Source of the DNA: CAZRHH01 sp964599885
Lineage (GTDB): Bacteria > Chloroflexota > Dehalococcoidia > DSTF01 > JACRBR01
DNA length: 57,200 bases
Assembly (NCBI GenBank): GCA_964599885.1
Contig: CAZRHH010000015.1
Span: 1-57,200 of the forward strand
Direction: 5' to 3'
The position numbers were made by a program, and so were the translations under genes. The notes below the pieces were generated by a model. That model did no database searches. It worked only from the letters and a program-made list of their open reading frames with translations, and was not told the origin of the DNA. Positions 16,841-24,589 of the stretch are shown piece after piece (position 1 is the first letter of the stretch; each line of letters starts with the position of its first letter).

Positions 16841-17293
16841 ATGCCGATCGAGAACAGGAATCTTCAGGCGGGCACGGTGCTGAAGGCGCGGCACAAAGGG
16901 AAGGAGCACACATGCGAGGTCGTGAAGACCAAAGATGGGTTGCGCTACCGGCTCAAGGACGGGAAGGAGTTCAATAGCCCGTCGTCGGCGGGACGCGAGA
17001 TCACGGGCGGCGTCGCCGTCAATGGCTGGCGATTCTGGTCGGTCGAGAGCACGGAGAAGCCGAAACCCGAACCCAAGGCCGACAAGCCGAAGAAGGCCAA
17101 GAAGGAGCCGGCGGCGAAGAAGTCGGGGTCGAAGGCCGCGAAGAAGAGCGCCGGAAAGGCCAGGAAGACGGGCAAAGTGGTTCGGGCGGCGGCGGCGAGC
17201 GACGCTTGGTTCGGTTGCGGCGTGTGCGGCGAGGAGTTCCCGACGATGAAGGCCGCGACGAAGCACGCGGCGGAGGCGCACCTCAGCAACTAA
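16841..17293 (+). CDS. RAMA-domain protein with histone H1-like linker and C2H2 zinc finger
   Basis: The start is ATG 16841 with GAAGGGAG upstream. Three parts are visible in 150 residues. Residues 8-68 fit the RAMA domain (LQAGTVLKARHKGKEHTCEV, then FNSPSSAGREI and NGWRFWSVE), which is linked in known proteins to modified-DNA restriction and methylation. Residues 72-120 are Lys/Ala/Pro-rich (KKAKKEPAAKKSGSKAAKK), like histone H1 tails. Residues 125-148 are CGVCGEEFPTMKAATKHAAEAH, a C2H2 zinc finger. The combination suggests binding to DNA, perhaps to modified bases. It lies beside a decayed methylase and integrase, consistent with a mobile or defence origin. Confidence 0.85.
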   Translation: MPIENRNLQAGTVLKARHKGKEHTCEVVKTKDGLRYRLKDGKEFNSPSSAGREITGGVAVNGWRFWSVESTEKPKPEPKADKPKKAKKEPAAKKSGSKAAKKSAGKARKTGKVVRAAAASDAWFGCGVCGEEFPTMKAATKHAAEAHLSN

Positions 17294-17344
17294 CTCACAC
17301 TCTCAGAGCGTGCGGGGGGTTGCTTCGACCGGCGTCGCGGTGCT

Positions 17345-17515
17345 CAAGTACCTCTCCGAAGGCCGAGTGGTTCCGACGGGGCCCAGTACACCAACCGGTA
17401 CATCTCGGTACTCACGATCACCGATCGCAAGGTCACTCACTGGCGCGACTACCTCCACCCCTGGCGGTCTTCGACGCGCTCGCCGTCACGTTGATGGACG
17501 GCGGATGCCGAATCG
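17345..17515 (+). pseudogene. SnoaL/NTF2-like protein C-terminal remnant
   Basis: Joining three frames gives EGRVVPTG, QYTNRYISVLTITDRKVTHW then RDYLHP, and LAVFDALAVTLMDGG, which is the C-terminal half of an NTF2/SnoaL-like ester-cyclase or ketosteroid-isomerase-type protein. At least two frameshifts separate the pieces and no start is present. It is a decayed gene lying between the RAMA protein and the HxlR regulator. Confidence 0.7.
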
Positions 17516-17525
17516 GACCGTCGCA

Positions 17526-17978
17526 TTACCTCCGTGTTCGCTCGCCGGCTACGGTGGGCGGCACCGTCGCGATGAGCCACGGGGTGCGGCTTACTTCGGG
17601 CTGCGAGTCGTACGCTACGCGCGCCGTCTCGATGTCAGCCCGGTGCGCGTCGGCCCACCCCGCCAATCCCAGCACCGGTGGGAGCAGTGTCCTACCGAGC
17701 GGCGTCAATGAGTACTCGACTCGCGGCGGCACGACCGCGTACACCTCACGCTCAACCAGCCCGTCGCGCTCGAGTTGGCGCACAGTCAACGTGAGCATCC
17801 GCTGCGATATCCCTTCGATCGATCGGTGGAGCTCCGTGAAGCGCATCGTTCGCTCGCCGAGCAGGCTTATGACGAACACGCTCCATTTGTCGCCAACGCG
17901 CGCAAGAACCTCTTTAATCGTCGTGCAACCGGGATCACTCGGGGAAACGCGTGACTCCGCCTTGGAAGCTGTCTTCAT
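17526..17978 (-). CDS. HxlR-family transcriptional regulator
   Basis: I prefer ATG 17978 (MKTASKAESRV), preceded by GAGGT, over GTG 18011. The 150-residue protein has the HxlR winged helix: GCTTIKEVLARVGDKWSVFVISLLGE, the recognition region MRFTELHRSIEGISQRMLTLTVRQLERDGLV and the wing PPRVEYSLTPLG. HxlR proteins usually control a divergent oxidoreductase gene in response to quinone or aldehyde stress. That fits here, since the FMN reductase gene is divergent with 107 bases between. A repeated TGTGTGCCT in the spacer may be its operator. Confidence 0.9.
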   Translation of the reverse strand: MKTASKAESRVSPSDPGCTTIKEVLARVGDKWSVFVISLLGERTMRFTELHRSIEGISQRMLTLTVRQLERDGLVEREVYAVVPPRVEYSLTPLGRTLLPPVLGLAGWADAHRADIETARVAYDSQPEVSRTPWLIATVPPTVAGERTRR

Positions 17979-17993
17979 AAAATCGGTTACCTC

Positions 17994-18042
17994 TGTGTGC
18001 CTGTTGCACACCCGGGTGCGTACTTCCCTTTTGTGTGTGCCT
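17994..18042. promoter_or_regulatory. Direct repeat TGTGTGCCT spaced by 40 bases in the HxlR/FMN-reductase spacer
   Basis: TGTGTGCCT occurs at 17994-18002 and 18034-18042, about four helical turns apart, in the divergent promoter region. The first copy is next to GCACAC, giving a partial dyad (GTGTGC...GCACAC). This is a plausible HxlR binding arrangement; no binding data exist. Confidence 0.45.
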
Positions 18043-18085
18043 CACAGATGATGTTACCAGACACAAGAAGGAATTGGGGGCCAGG

Positions 18086-18721
18086 ATGACCAAATTACAC
18101 ATCATCGTCGGCAGCACGAGGGACGGTCGCGCGGCCGAACCTGTCGCGCAGTGGGTCCATCGCCGGGCGAAGGAATACAGCACCTTTGATGTCACGCTCC
18201 TCGATCTTCGCGAGTGGCCGCTGCCGATGTTTGCCGAAACCATGGCGACCGTCGGTGACTTCAGCGATCCGACCTACTCGGAGCCGATCGTTCGCCAATG
18301 GAATCGCACTATTGCCGAGGGCGATGCGTTCATCTTCATCACGCCCGAATACAACCACAGCTTTTCGGCCGTCCTGAAGAACGCCATCGATAGCGTCTTC
18401 GTGAGCTGGGGATTCCGCAACAAGCCGGCTGCCTTCGTCGCGTACAGCGCCGGCCCCGTCGGCGGTGCGCGCGCGGTGGAGCAGCTTGCGTTGGTCACGA
18501 TCGAAGCGGAGATGGTGCCACTCAGGAACACCGTGCTGGTCAGCGCCGTCCACGCCGCCTTCGACGACTATGCGGAGCCCACGAACCCTCAGTCCGACGT
18601 AGCGCTCAAGATCTTGCTCGACGACCTCGCGTGGTGGGCGGACGCAACCGTCACTGCACGCTCGGCCGGTGAACTCGAACCCGGATCTCTGCGCTTTCGT
18701 GCGCTCGCGGCAGCAGTCTGA
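18086..18721 (+). CDS. NADPH-dependent FMN reductase
   Basis: The start is ATG 18086. The 211-residue product shows the flavodoxin-like fold of the FMN_red family: the phosphate loop IIVGSTRDGRAAEPVAQW near residue 6, then FIFITPEYNHSFSAVLKNAIDSVF and AYSAGPVGGARAVEQL. Such enzymes reduce FMN, azo dyes or quinones with NAD(P)H in the cytosol. It is divergent from the HxlR regulator, which probably represses it, and precedes a pirin gene. Confidence 0.92.
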   Translation: MTKLHIIVGSTRDGRAAEPVAQWVHRRAKEYSTFDVTLLDLREWPLPMFAETMATVGDFSDPTYSEPIVRQWNRTIAEGDAFIFITPEYNHSFSAVLKNAIDSVFVSWGFRNKPAAFVAYSAGPVGGARAVEQLALVTIEAEMVPLRNTVLVSAVHAAFDDYAEPTNPQSDVALKILLDDLAWWADATVTARSAGELEPGSLRFRALAAAV

Positions 18722-18815
18722 GGTCGGTCGCAAAGGCCCGCGCCAGTCCAGGTCCTCAGCGATGCCTTGAGTCGTGATGATCAGGGAATGAATAAATGAA
18801 TAAAGGAGAGACAAC

Positions 18816-19628
18816 ATGACAACGACGAGTTCCAAACTACGGGACGCAACGCTTGTTAGCGACCGCAAGATGCGCCCTATGATGGGCCTACCTGTCTGGG
18901 AAGCGCTGCCGGCACGCGACGTGCCGTATGAGCTGTCCGACCCCTTCATCCTCTTGCACGAAGCAAGCCTGCAACCTTCCAAGATGGCGGGCCTTGACAC
19001 GGAGCATCCGCACCGGGGCTTCGACAACCTCTGGTACATCCTGAAAGGCTCGAGCAGCACGGGCCACAGCACCGGCCCAGGCGGCGCGATCGAGCGAGCC
19101 GATCTGCCTGAGGGCTCACTGCTTTTTCTTCGAACCGGAAGAGGCGCAGTGCACGCGGAAAAGGTAGGCGCCGACCAGCTGCGCGACGGCACGGATGACG
19201 AGGTCCGCACGGTCCTGTTCTGGGTGAACCTCGCGCGAACGGACAAGGCAGCCGAGCCATTCGCGCTGGTGGTCGCACGCGAGGACATCGAGGTCATCCA
19301 CGACGGCGACGCCATGGTTCGCGTCCTCGTCGGCGAAGGTACGCCGGTCCAGCTTGGCACTCCTGCGCTCATCCTTGACGTGGAGTTGCCGCATGGCGGG
19401 CGCATCGAGCATCACATGCCGGCCGAATTCCAAGCGTTCGCCTATCTTCTCGACGGCTCAGCCTCGTTCGGCGCCAACCGTGCGCCGGCTGAGGCCGGTC
19501 AGCTGGCGTTAATGGGACCGGGCGAAATCGCCGCCGTCGAGGACGCTGAACCGGGGACGCGGTATCTGCTAATGGCGGGCAAACCGTACGGCGAGGCGCC
19601 CCGCTTCAACGGCCCCTACGTCGACTAG
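18816..19628 (+). CDS. Pirin family protein
   Basis: The 270-residue product starts at ATG 18816 with AAAGGAGAG upstream. The pirin signature HPHRGFD is at 64-70, with the metal-ligand His64 and His66; a later His and Glu of the cupin are at FLRTGRGAVHAEK. The second cupin half covers about 150-260. Bacterial pirins are iron cupins, some with quercetinase activity and some linked to redox sensing. It lies between the FMN reductase and a CDGSH protein, which suggests a redox or quinone-related group. Confidence 0.92.
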   Translation: MTTTSSKLRDATLVSDRKMRPMMGLPVWEALPARDVPYELSDPFILLHEASLQPSKMAGLDTEHPHRGFDNLWYILKGSSSTGHSTGPGGAIERADLPEGSLLFLRTGRGAVHAEKVGADQLRDGTDDEVRTVLFWVNLARTDKAAEPFALVVAREDIEVIHDGDAMVRVLVGEGTPVQLGTPALILDVELPHGGRIEHHMPAEFQAFAYLLDGSASFGANRAPAEAGQLALMGPGEIAAVEDAEPGTRYLLMAGKPYGEAPRFNGPYVD

Positions 19629-19662
19629 GGGACGAGTGCCGTGGAACAGCGAGGAGGCCGAG

Positions 19663-20109
19663 ATGGAACAGGAAGAACGCAAGAAGCCCGGCGTGCTGCG
19701 GGAGTATTCGACCGACGAGATCACCGTCTATTGGGAGCCGCAGCTTTGCATCCACACGGCTAACTGCCTCAACGCCGAACCCGACGTGTTCGATGCGATG
19801 CGGCGCCCATGGATCATCGCCGACGCTGCCAGTGCGGATCGCGTCGCGCAAGCGGTGATGAAATGCCCGACGGGTGCGCTGCACTTCCGCAGGCTCGATG
19901 GCGGCGAACAGGAGCCGGTGCCCGAGGAAACGACGGTGCAGCCGCGCACGAACGGCCCAATGTTTCTGCACGGCAACCTGAAGTTCATCAACGCCCTCGG
20001 CGAGGTGATCCGCGACGACACGCGCGTGGCGCTGTGCCGCTGCGGAGAGTCGGCGAACAAGCCGTTCTGCGATGGTACGCATCGCTCGATAGGGTTTCGA
20101 GCCTCTTGA
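19663..20109 (+). CDS. Fer4_19 (DUF1271) plus CDGSH iron-sulfur protein
   Basis: ATG 19663 with GAGGAG six bases upstream is preferred to GTG 19636. The 148-residue protein has an N-terminal mono-cluster domain with C29, C35 and C68 (WEPQLCIHTANC, MKCPTGAL) and a C-terminal CDGSH motif CRCGESANKPFCDGTH with ligands C125, C127, C136 and His140. The latter binds a redox-active 2Fe-2S cluster with one His ligand. A role in electron transfer or redox sensing is inferred. The next genes are an LLM flavin enzyme and a truncated CDGSH relative. Confidence 0.9.
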   Translation: MEQEERKKPGVLREYSTDEITVYWEPQLCIHTANCLNAEPDVFDAMRRPWIIADAASADRVAQAVMKCPTGALHFRRLDGGEQEPVPEETTVQPRTNGPMFLHGNLKFINALGEVIRDDTRVALCRCGESANKPFCDGTHRSIGFRAS

Positions 20110-20260
20110 TGACGCGGTACCTGCTGCTTCCGCGTTGGGTTGCAGCTACAGAGGCGGCTCGTGGATACGACACGTGACGACTTTGACGTGGCCAATAACC
20201 AGTAGGGAAGCGGCGCACCCGTAGCGCGGTAGTAGCTGTGCACACAGGAAGGAAAACATC

Positions 20261-21307
20261 GTGGAAATTGGCATCGACAGCTTTGCAGCAGCCTACGACG
20301 AGAGCAGTCTGCAGGTGACTCCGTCGGATCGTCTCCGTAACCTGGTCGAAGAGATCGAACACGCGGACCAGGTCGGGCTCGACGTGTTCGGCATCGGCGA
20401 ACATCATCGTAAGGACTACCTCGACGCTGCTCCCGCAGTCATCCTGGCCGCGGCGGCCGCGCGGACAGAGCGCATCCGTCTCACCAGTGCGGTGACGGTA
20501 CTGAGTTCCGCCGATCCGGTGCGGGTGTTTCAGAACTTCGCGACCCTCGACCTGCTTTCGCGGGGCCGCGCCGAAATGGTCGTCGGCCGCGGCTCGTTCA
20601 CCGACTCCTTTCCGCTGTTCGGCTTCAAGCTAGAAGACTACGACTCGCTCTTTGCAGAAAAGCTCGACCTGCTGCTGAAGATCCGCGACAACGAGCACGT
20701 CCACTGGTCAGGCGAACACCGACCCGCTCTGTCCGGACAGGGCGTCTACCCCAGACCACTGCAGGACCCGTTGCCGATCTGGCTCGGCGTTGGCGGCACG
20801 CCGCAATCGTTCATTCGCGCCGGCGAACTCGGACTTCCGCTGATGGTCGCGATCATCGGCGGCGAAACGCGCCGCTTCCGTCCGCTCGTCGACCTCTATC
20901 GAGAGGCAGGCCGTCGCGCGGGCTTCGCACCCGATCGATTGAAGGTCGGCGTCCATGCCCTCGGCTACGTCGCACCCACCAGCGAGCAGGCCGCCGATGA
21001 TTTCTTCCCTGGCTACGCGCGCGCCTTTGCTTCCGTGGCCAAGGAGCGGGGCTGGCCGCCCGTCACCCGCGCCGCGTTCGATGCCCAACTGACGCCGGAC
21101 GGCGCGTTGCTGATCGGCACACCGGAAGAGGTCGCGGCGAAGGTCATGCGGCACAGCGACGCCCTCGGCGGCATCTCCCGCATCACGTTTCAGATGAACG
21201 CCGCCTCGTTGCCACACAACAAGATGATGAACGCTATCGAACTGCTCGGCGGCCGGGTGGCGCCGGTTCTGCGCGAAGAACACCTTATCGGCCTAAACCA
21301 TATTTGA
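20261..21307 (+). CDS. LLM-class flavin-dependent oxidoreductase
   Basis: The 348-residue protein starts at GTG 20261 with AGGAAGG upstream. It has the luciferase-like TIM barrel: GLDVFGIGEHHRKDYLDAAP, LTSAVTVLSSADPVRVFQNFATLDLLSRGRAEMVVGRG, and LPIWLGVGGTPQSFIRAGELGLPL. Members use FMN or F420 to oxidise or hydroxylate organic substrates. The close match to the group with EHH in strand 2 suggests an FMN-type oxidoreductase, but the substrate is open. It is followed by a short CDGSH-like relic and a poly-T terminator. Confidence 0.92.
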   Translation: MEIGIDSFAAAYDESSLQVTPSDRLRNLVEEIEHADQVGLDVFGIGEHHRKDYLDAAPAVILAAAAARTERIRLTSAVTVLSSADPVRVFQNFATLDLLSRGRAEMVVGRGSFTDSFPLFGFKLEDYDSLFAEKLDLLLKIRDNEHVHWSGEHRPALSGQGVYPRPLQDPLPIWLGVGGTPQSFIRAGELGLPLMVAIIGGETRRFRPLVDLYREAGRRAGFAPDRLKVGVHALGYVAPTSEQAADDFFPGYARAFASVAKERGWPPVTRAAFDAQLTPDGALLIGTPEEVAAKVMRHSDALGGISRITFQMNAASLPHNKMMNAIELLGGRVAPVLREEHLIGLNHI

Positions 21308-21325
21308 AGAGTACGGAGACCCACG

Positions 21326-21508
21326 ATGAACGCGACACCAGGGCGCGAAGTAACGGTGATGAAGGACGGTCCATACTTCGTGGAAGGATCGATCCCGCTA
21401 GCCAAACAGACGATCGTCGCCGACGATGAAGGCGGATCGCGCGATTGGCAGCAGGGCGAACCGATCGAGGTTGCCGCGTCCTACCCGCTGCCGTTTCCAT
21501 CGCAGTAA
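21326..21508 (+). pseudogene. Truncated CDGSH-type protein lacking the cluster motif
   Basis: Residues 8-50 (VTVMKDGPYFVEGSIPLAKQ, then IVADDEGGSRDWQQGEP) match the N-terminal region of short CDGSH proteins, where KDGPY..SG.VPL..QIIV is followed by a Tyr-Ala-Leu-Cys-Arg-Cys cluster motif. Here the frame ends ASYPLPFPSQ-stop exactly where that motif should begin. TACCCGCTGCCGTTTCC still resembles the coding for YALCRC. So the Fe-S half seems lost by small changes. It may still give a 60-residue peptide (ATG 21326, GGAG upstream). Confidence 0.6.
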
Positions 21509-21798
21509 AGCTCTCGCAACAATCACGACAGTTCGGCTTAGCGGTGAGTAACTTATGCACCAGCCCGGTGAGAGCTTAAGGAGCGGTGTTGATCGCTATG
21601 CGATAGTTTTGCTTCTAGCCTCGAGGATCCTACCGGCGATCAACGCGCTGCGGCACGGCGTCCGGTTAGTTGACATTCGGGCGTTCTGAACCTGGCTGCG
21701 CGATTTTACGTCGCGTTTTTTTTTTTTGGCATTAGCTTTCGTCTGCTTGCAACAATGGGCGTGAACAAAATCTCGCAAGAAGTCGGCGGTAGCGCGTC
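21509..21798. other. Intergenic region between convergent operons
   Basis: These 290 bases hold the poly-T terminator of the plus-strand redox operon. Otherwise they show no credible gene. Confidence 0.5.
21699..21727 (+). terminator. Hairpin followed by twelve T
   Basis: CGCGA at 21699-21703 pairs with TCGCG at 21711-21715 and is followed by an uninterrupted run of 12 T. The stem is short, but the T tract is the longest in the window. It should end the LLM/CDGSH transcript. Confidence 0.7.
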
Positions 21799-22239
21799 CT
21801 ACTGCTGAGCGGATCTTTCGTCGTCGCGCTGCATAACTACCGTCGCTCCAGAACGAACGCGATCGACCCGGATGAGAACCGCATACCCTGTGCGGTCGGG
21901 ATCCTGCGCGAGCTCGAATGGATGCGTACGCTCCATGATCGCTGCCCGCACATCGCCATCCTTCAAGACCTCAGCGACACCGTAGAACCGCCAACCGATG
22001 CGCGTCTCTGCGTTTCGGTAAAGCACGGCCACGTGCGGGTTCTCCTCGAGGTTGGCCAACGTCTCGCCCTTGGCGCGCTCCCAGAACGCGAGGTGTTCCT
22101 GATCGAACACCATCATGCTGCCGCGGTAGGAGACGTCAGGCTGGCCGTCGGACGCAGCCGTTGCGACGAGACAGGGCATGCGGTCCGCGAGCGCAGAACT
22201 CAATGCGCTCGACATCTCGTCCGTTAGCACAATCGGCAT
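21799..22239 (-). CDS. Pyridoxamine 5'-phosphate oxidase family protein
   Basis: The start ATG 22239 overlaps the TGA of the upstream gene (TGATG), indicating coupled translation. The 146-residue split-barrel protein shows DRMPCLVATAASDGQPDVSYRGSMMVFD, WERAKGETLANLEENPHVAVLYRN and WRFYGVAEVLKDG, typical of FMN- or F420-binding PNPOx-like enzymes rather than of true PdxH. Its likely role is flavin-linked reduction. It is the third gene of an operon with a dienelactone hydrolase and a DUF6295 protein. Confidence 0.88.
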   Translation of the reverse strand: MPIVLTDEMSSALSSALADRMPCLVATAASDGQPDVSYRGSMMVFDQEHLAFWERAKGETLANLEENPHVAVLYRNAETRIGWRFYGVAEVLKDGDVRAAIMERTHPFELAQDPDRTGYAVLIRVDRVRSGATVVMQRDDERSAQQ

Positions 22240-22568
22240 CACCGCGGCCGCAACGACGAGGGGCGCTGACCCATCCTGGAGATCGTTCTGTCGATCGTCG
22301 CGTCTCGACCGCCCGCTTCTAACTCACCGCGCGAGAGTGCAAGGATGATGTTGTCGACCAGCGCTCGAGCGGCTGACGCGCTGAGTTCGACGGCTACACG
22401 CGTGCTTGCTCCGGATGCCTCATGAACAAAGTCGATGTTTAACGAGTGCTCGAACGGTGCGTGCACCGGATGGTCGAATGAAACCTGCGCAGTGTCGACC
22501 TTGAACCAACCCCTTGGTCCCTTGGCGCTGCCTTCGATATCCGTGCGGATGCTGACGTTGGTGCACAT
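22239..22568 (-). CDS. DUF6295-like protein
   Basis: The 109-residue product starts at ATG 22568 (MCTNVSIRTDIEGSAKGPRG). The pattern CTN...R..IEG.AKGP.GWF.V..A.VSFDHP...P.EHSLNIDF followed by RVAVELSASAARAL fits the family I know as DUF6295. Its function is not known. It lies 15 bases after the dienelactone hydrolase stop and overlaps the next gene, so it is the middle of a tight operon. It has no signal peptide. Confidence 0.8.
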   Translation of the reverse strand: MCTNVSIRTDIEGSAKGPRGWFKVDTAQVSFDHPVHAPFEHSLNIDFVHEASGASTRVAVELSASAARALVDNIILALSRGELEAGGRDATIDRTISRMGQRPSSLRPR

Positions 22569-22583
22569 CTCATCTCCCCTGCG

Positions 22584-23342
22584 CTACGACGCTCGTTCTT
22601 CCAGGTGCTTTTCGTAGAAGTCGAAGACGCGGCCCCATGCTTCCGTCGCCTGCTCCGGGCGGTAGCCGGCGCGATCCGTCGCGAAGAAACCGTGCCCCGC
22701 GCCATCGTATCGGTGAAACTCGTACGTCCTGCCCTCGTTCTTCAGAGCCGCCTCCGTCTGGTTCACCTGGTCGACGGTCGGGTTGCGGTCGTCGTTTCCA
22801 AAGATGCCGAGGATAGGACATGCGATGCGAGACGTGTAGTCGATCGGGGCGACCGGGCGCGCCGGTGACAGGTGCGACGGATCTGTGATGATGACGCCAC
22901 CCCCCCAACAATCGACCGCAGCGTCAAGACCCGGAACGAGCGCAGCAGCCACGTACGCATGACGACCGCCGGAGCAGAACCCGATGCACCCGACCTTGCC
23001 GTTCGACGTCGGCTGGCCGCGCAAGAACCTCACGCTGGCATCGATATCGCCCATCGCCTGCGCATCGGATACGCCGCCCATGGCGCGAACGCGCGCGGCC
23101 ATGTCGTCGGCGTCGCCGACTGGCGCTCGGGAGTAGAGGTGAGGTGCTATCGCTTGGAACCCGTGGTGTGCGAGTTTACGCGCGACTTCGCAGGTCCACT
23201 CATCCCAGCCCGGAAGGTGGTGAATGACCACAACGCCAGGGTACTGCCCAGAGCCGCTCGGCGTGGCGTAATACGCCTCAATTTGATCGTCGCTATGGCC
23301 CTTGAATGTGACGGTCTCGGCAACCATCGCTGCATAACTCAC
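22584..23342 (-). CDS. Dienelactone hydrolase family protein
   Basis: The start is GTG 23342, with GGGAGG eight bases upstream. The 252-residue protein has the DLH triad: Cys123 in GFCSGG, Asp184 or Asp185 in FGNDDRNP and His217 in GAGHGFF. DLH enzymes hydrolyse dienelactones in chlorocatechol breakdown, and relatives act on other esters or lactones. The first strand VVVIHHLPGWDEW has HH where many members have E.fG. It leads the operon with the DUF6295 and PNPOx genes. Confidence 0.92.
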   Translation of the reverse strand: MSYAAMVAETVTFKGHSDDQIEAYYATPSGSGQYPGVVVIHHLPGWDEWTCEVARKLAHHGFQAIAPHLYSRAPVGDADDMAARVRAMGGVSDAQAMGDIDASVRFLRGQPTSNGKVGCIGFCSGGRHAYVAAALVPGLDAAVDCWGGGVIITDPSHLSPARPVAPIDYTSRIACPILGIFGNDDRNPTVDQVNQTEAALKNEGRTYEFHRYDGAGHGFFATDRAGYRPEQATEAWGRVFDFYEKHLEERAS

Positions 23343-23448
23343 GACACATTCCTCCCGAGAGAGCGAGGGTGGATGAGTAGTAATTCTAGCGGCGGCGCGA
23401 TTCGCTGAGCCAGGTCGTTGCCGTGGGCTTCTCCGTTTCGTTGTGCCA

Positions 23449-23931
23449 CTACCAAGGGATGCTGGCCGATGTCTCGTGCGTCAGCGTCGGAAGGTCCGCC
23501 GCCGAATTCACGTGGCGCGGAGGCGTGAAGAACGTGGCATACGGGCGCAGGCGCAAGACAACGCGGTCTTCCCGCTTCGCGCCCTCCGCGACCATCGGTC
23601 GCACCGCCTCGGGCATTGGGTTCCCAGCCATCACACCCGCGATTTTCATCATGAGGTCGACCACGGCCGTGTCATCGGTGTCAACCTCCGCCTCGCAATA
23701 CACCACGACGTAGGTGGGTGGCCACTGCTCGTCAAGCACGCACAGCGACACTTTCGAATCTCGGCGAACCGCGCCCGTCTTGCCACGAGCTGCCATTGTC
23801 GAGACGAGGATGTCGTCGCCGTCCATAGCGTAGTAGACGATCGACATCGCGGGCCCGTGGGCCTTTCGCCGGTATCCGAACACGGCTGTCCGGTGCGACT
23901 TCACAAACTCTCGGCGTTCATTGGCGTCCAC
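23449..23931 (-). CDS. PPOX-class (F420/FMN) split-barrel protein
   Basis: The start is GTG 23931 with GGAG upstream. The 160-residue product carries FVKSHRTAVFGYRRKAHGPAMSIVYYAMDGDDILVSTMAARGK and SLCVLDEQWPPTYVVVYCEAE, typical of PPOX-class F420-dependent enzymes. They reduce unsaturated or heterocyclic compounds, or use F420H2 in redox housekeeping. It is divergent from the MarR gene; the spacer is only 56 bases and holds the MarR promoter. Confidence 0.88.
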   Translation of the reverse strand: MDANERREFVKSHRTAVFGYRRKAHGPAMSIVYYAMDGDDILVSTMAARGKTGAVRRDSKVSLCVLDEQWPPTYVVVYCEAEVDTDDTAVVDLMMKIAGVMAGNPMPEAVRPMVAEGAKREDRVVLRLRPYATFFTPPRHVNSAADLPTLTHETSASIPW

Positions 23932-23947
23932 GTGTGCTCCTGACCAC

Positions 23948-23984
23948 TTGACATCGTTGCCTGCAAACCGTTTAATACTAAACG
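23948..23984 (+). promoter_or_regulatory. MarR gene promoter with overlapping palindromic operator, near-leaderless start
   Basis: TTGACA at 23948-23953 and TTTAAT at 23971-23976 have a 17-base spacing, the clearest sigma-70-type promoter in the window. CGTTTA-ATAC-TAAACG (23969-23984) is a perfect six-base-arm palindrome on the -10 box, suited to autorepression by the MarR protein. The ATG is at 23988, only about five bases beyond the expected start site, so the mRNA is probably leaderless. No ribosome site is seen. Confidence 0.75.
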
Positions 23985-23987
23985 ATT

Positions 23988-24587
23988 ATGCCAGCCCGTC
24001 AAGACCTACTGCCCTACGAACAACTCATACGGACGTTCCTCGCGCGCAGCGGAACCGATCTCGATGCTCAGGCTGCTGTCTTCAACCTCGACCACGCGGC
24101 AATGGACGTGATCGCGACGATGGAGAGCCTCGTGTTGCGTCCGCACGACCTCTCGCACGCAGGATTCGTGGTCCTCATGACGCTTTGGATCAGCGGTCCA
24201 CGCGAGATTCGCGAGCTCGCAGCCGTCCTTCGGGTGACCCGTGGCGCGATCGTCGGGTCCGTGAACACGCTTGAGAAGCGAGACCTCGTGCGCCGCATCC
24301 ATTCCAAGGTCGATCGCCGCCTCGTCACGGTCGAACTCACCAAATCCGGGCGCGGGCTCGTGACCCGCGTTCAGAAGGACTGGCACGCGCTCGAAGTCGA
24401 AGTCACCAGCGGGCTCACCACCGAAGAGCAGCGCACCCTAGCGAGCCTCTTGCGCAAGATAGCGGCCGGCGCTCGTGCGATGCGCCGCGATCGCAATGGT
24501 CACATCGAGGCACTCAACCCGGACCTCTTCTTGTCCGAAAGTCCAGGCATGCCAGACAAGCTCACGCCCAAGCGCGTACGGAGGTAA
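23988..24587 (+). CDS. MarR-family transcriptional regulator
   Basis: The 199-residue protein starts at ATG 23988. It has a MarR winged helix: LSHAGFVVLMTLWISGPREIRELAAVLRVTRGAIVGSVNTLEKRDLVRRIHSKVDRRLVTVELTKSGRGL, with the conserved D-R-R wing at about 105. MarR repressors release DNA when bound to phenolic ligands, matching the aromatic-degradation genes that follow after 2 bases. The palindrome over its own promoter indicates autoregulation of the whole operon (MarR, dioxygenase, FAH, P450). Confidence 0.93.
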   Translation: MPARQDLLPYEQLIRTFLARSGTDLDAQAAVFNLDHAAMDVIATMESLVLRPHDLSHAGFVVLMTLWISGPREIRELAAVLRVTRGAIVGSVNTLEKRDLVRRIHSKVDRRLVTVELTKSGRGLVTRVQKDWHALEVEVTSGLTTEEQRTLASLLRKIAAGARAMRRDRNGHIEALNPDLFLSESPGMPDKLTPKRVRR

Positions 24588-24589
24588 CG

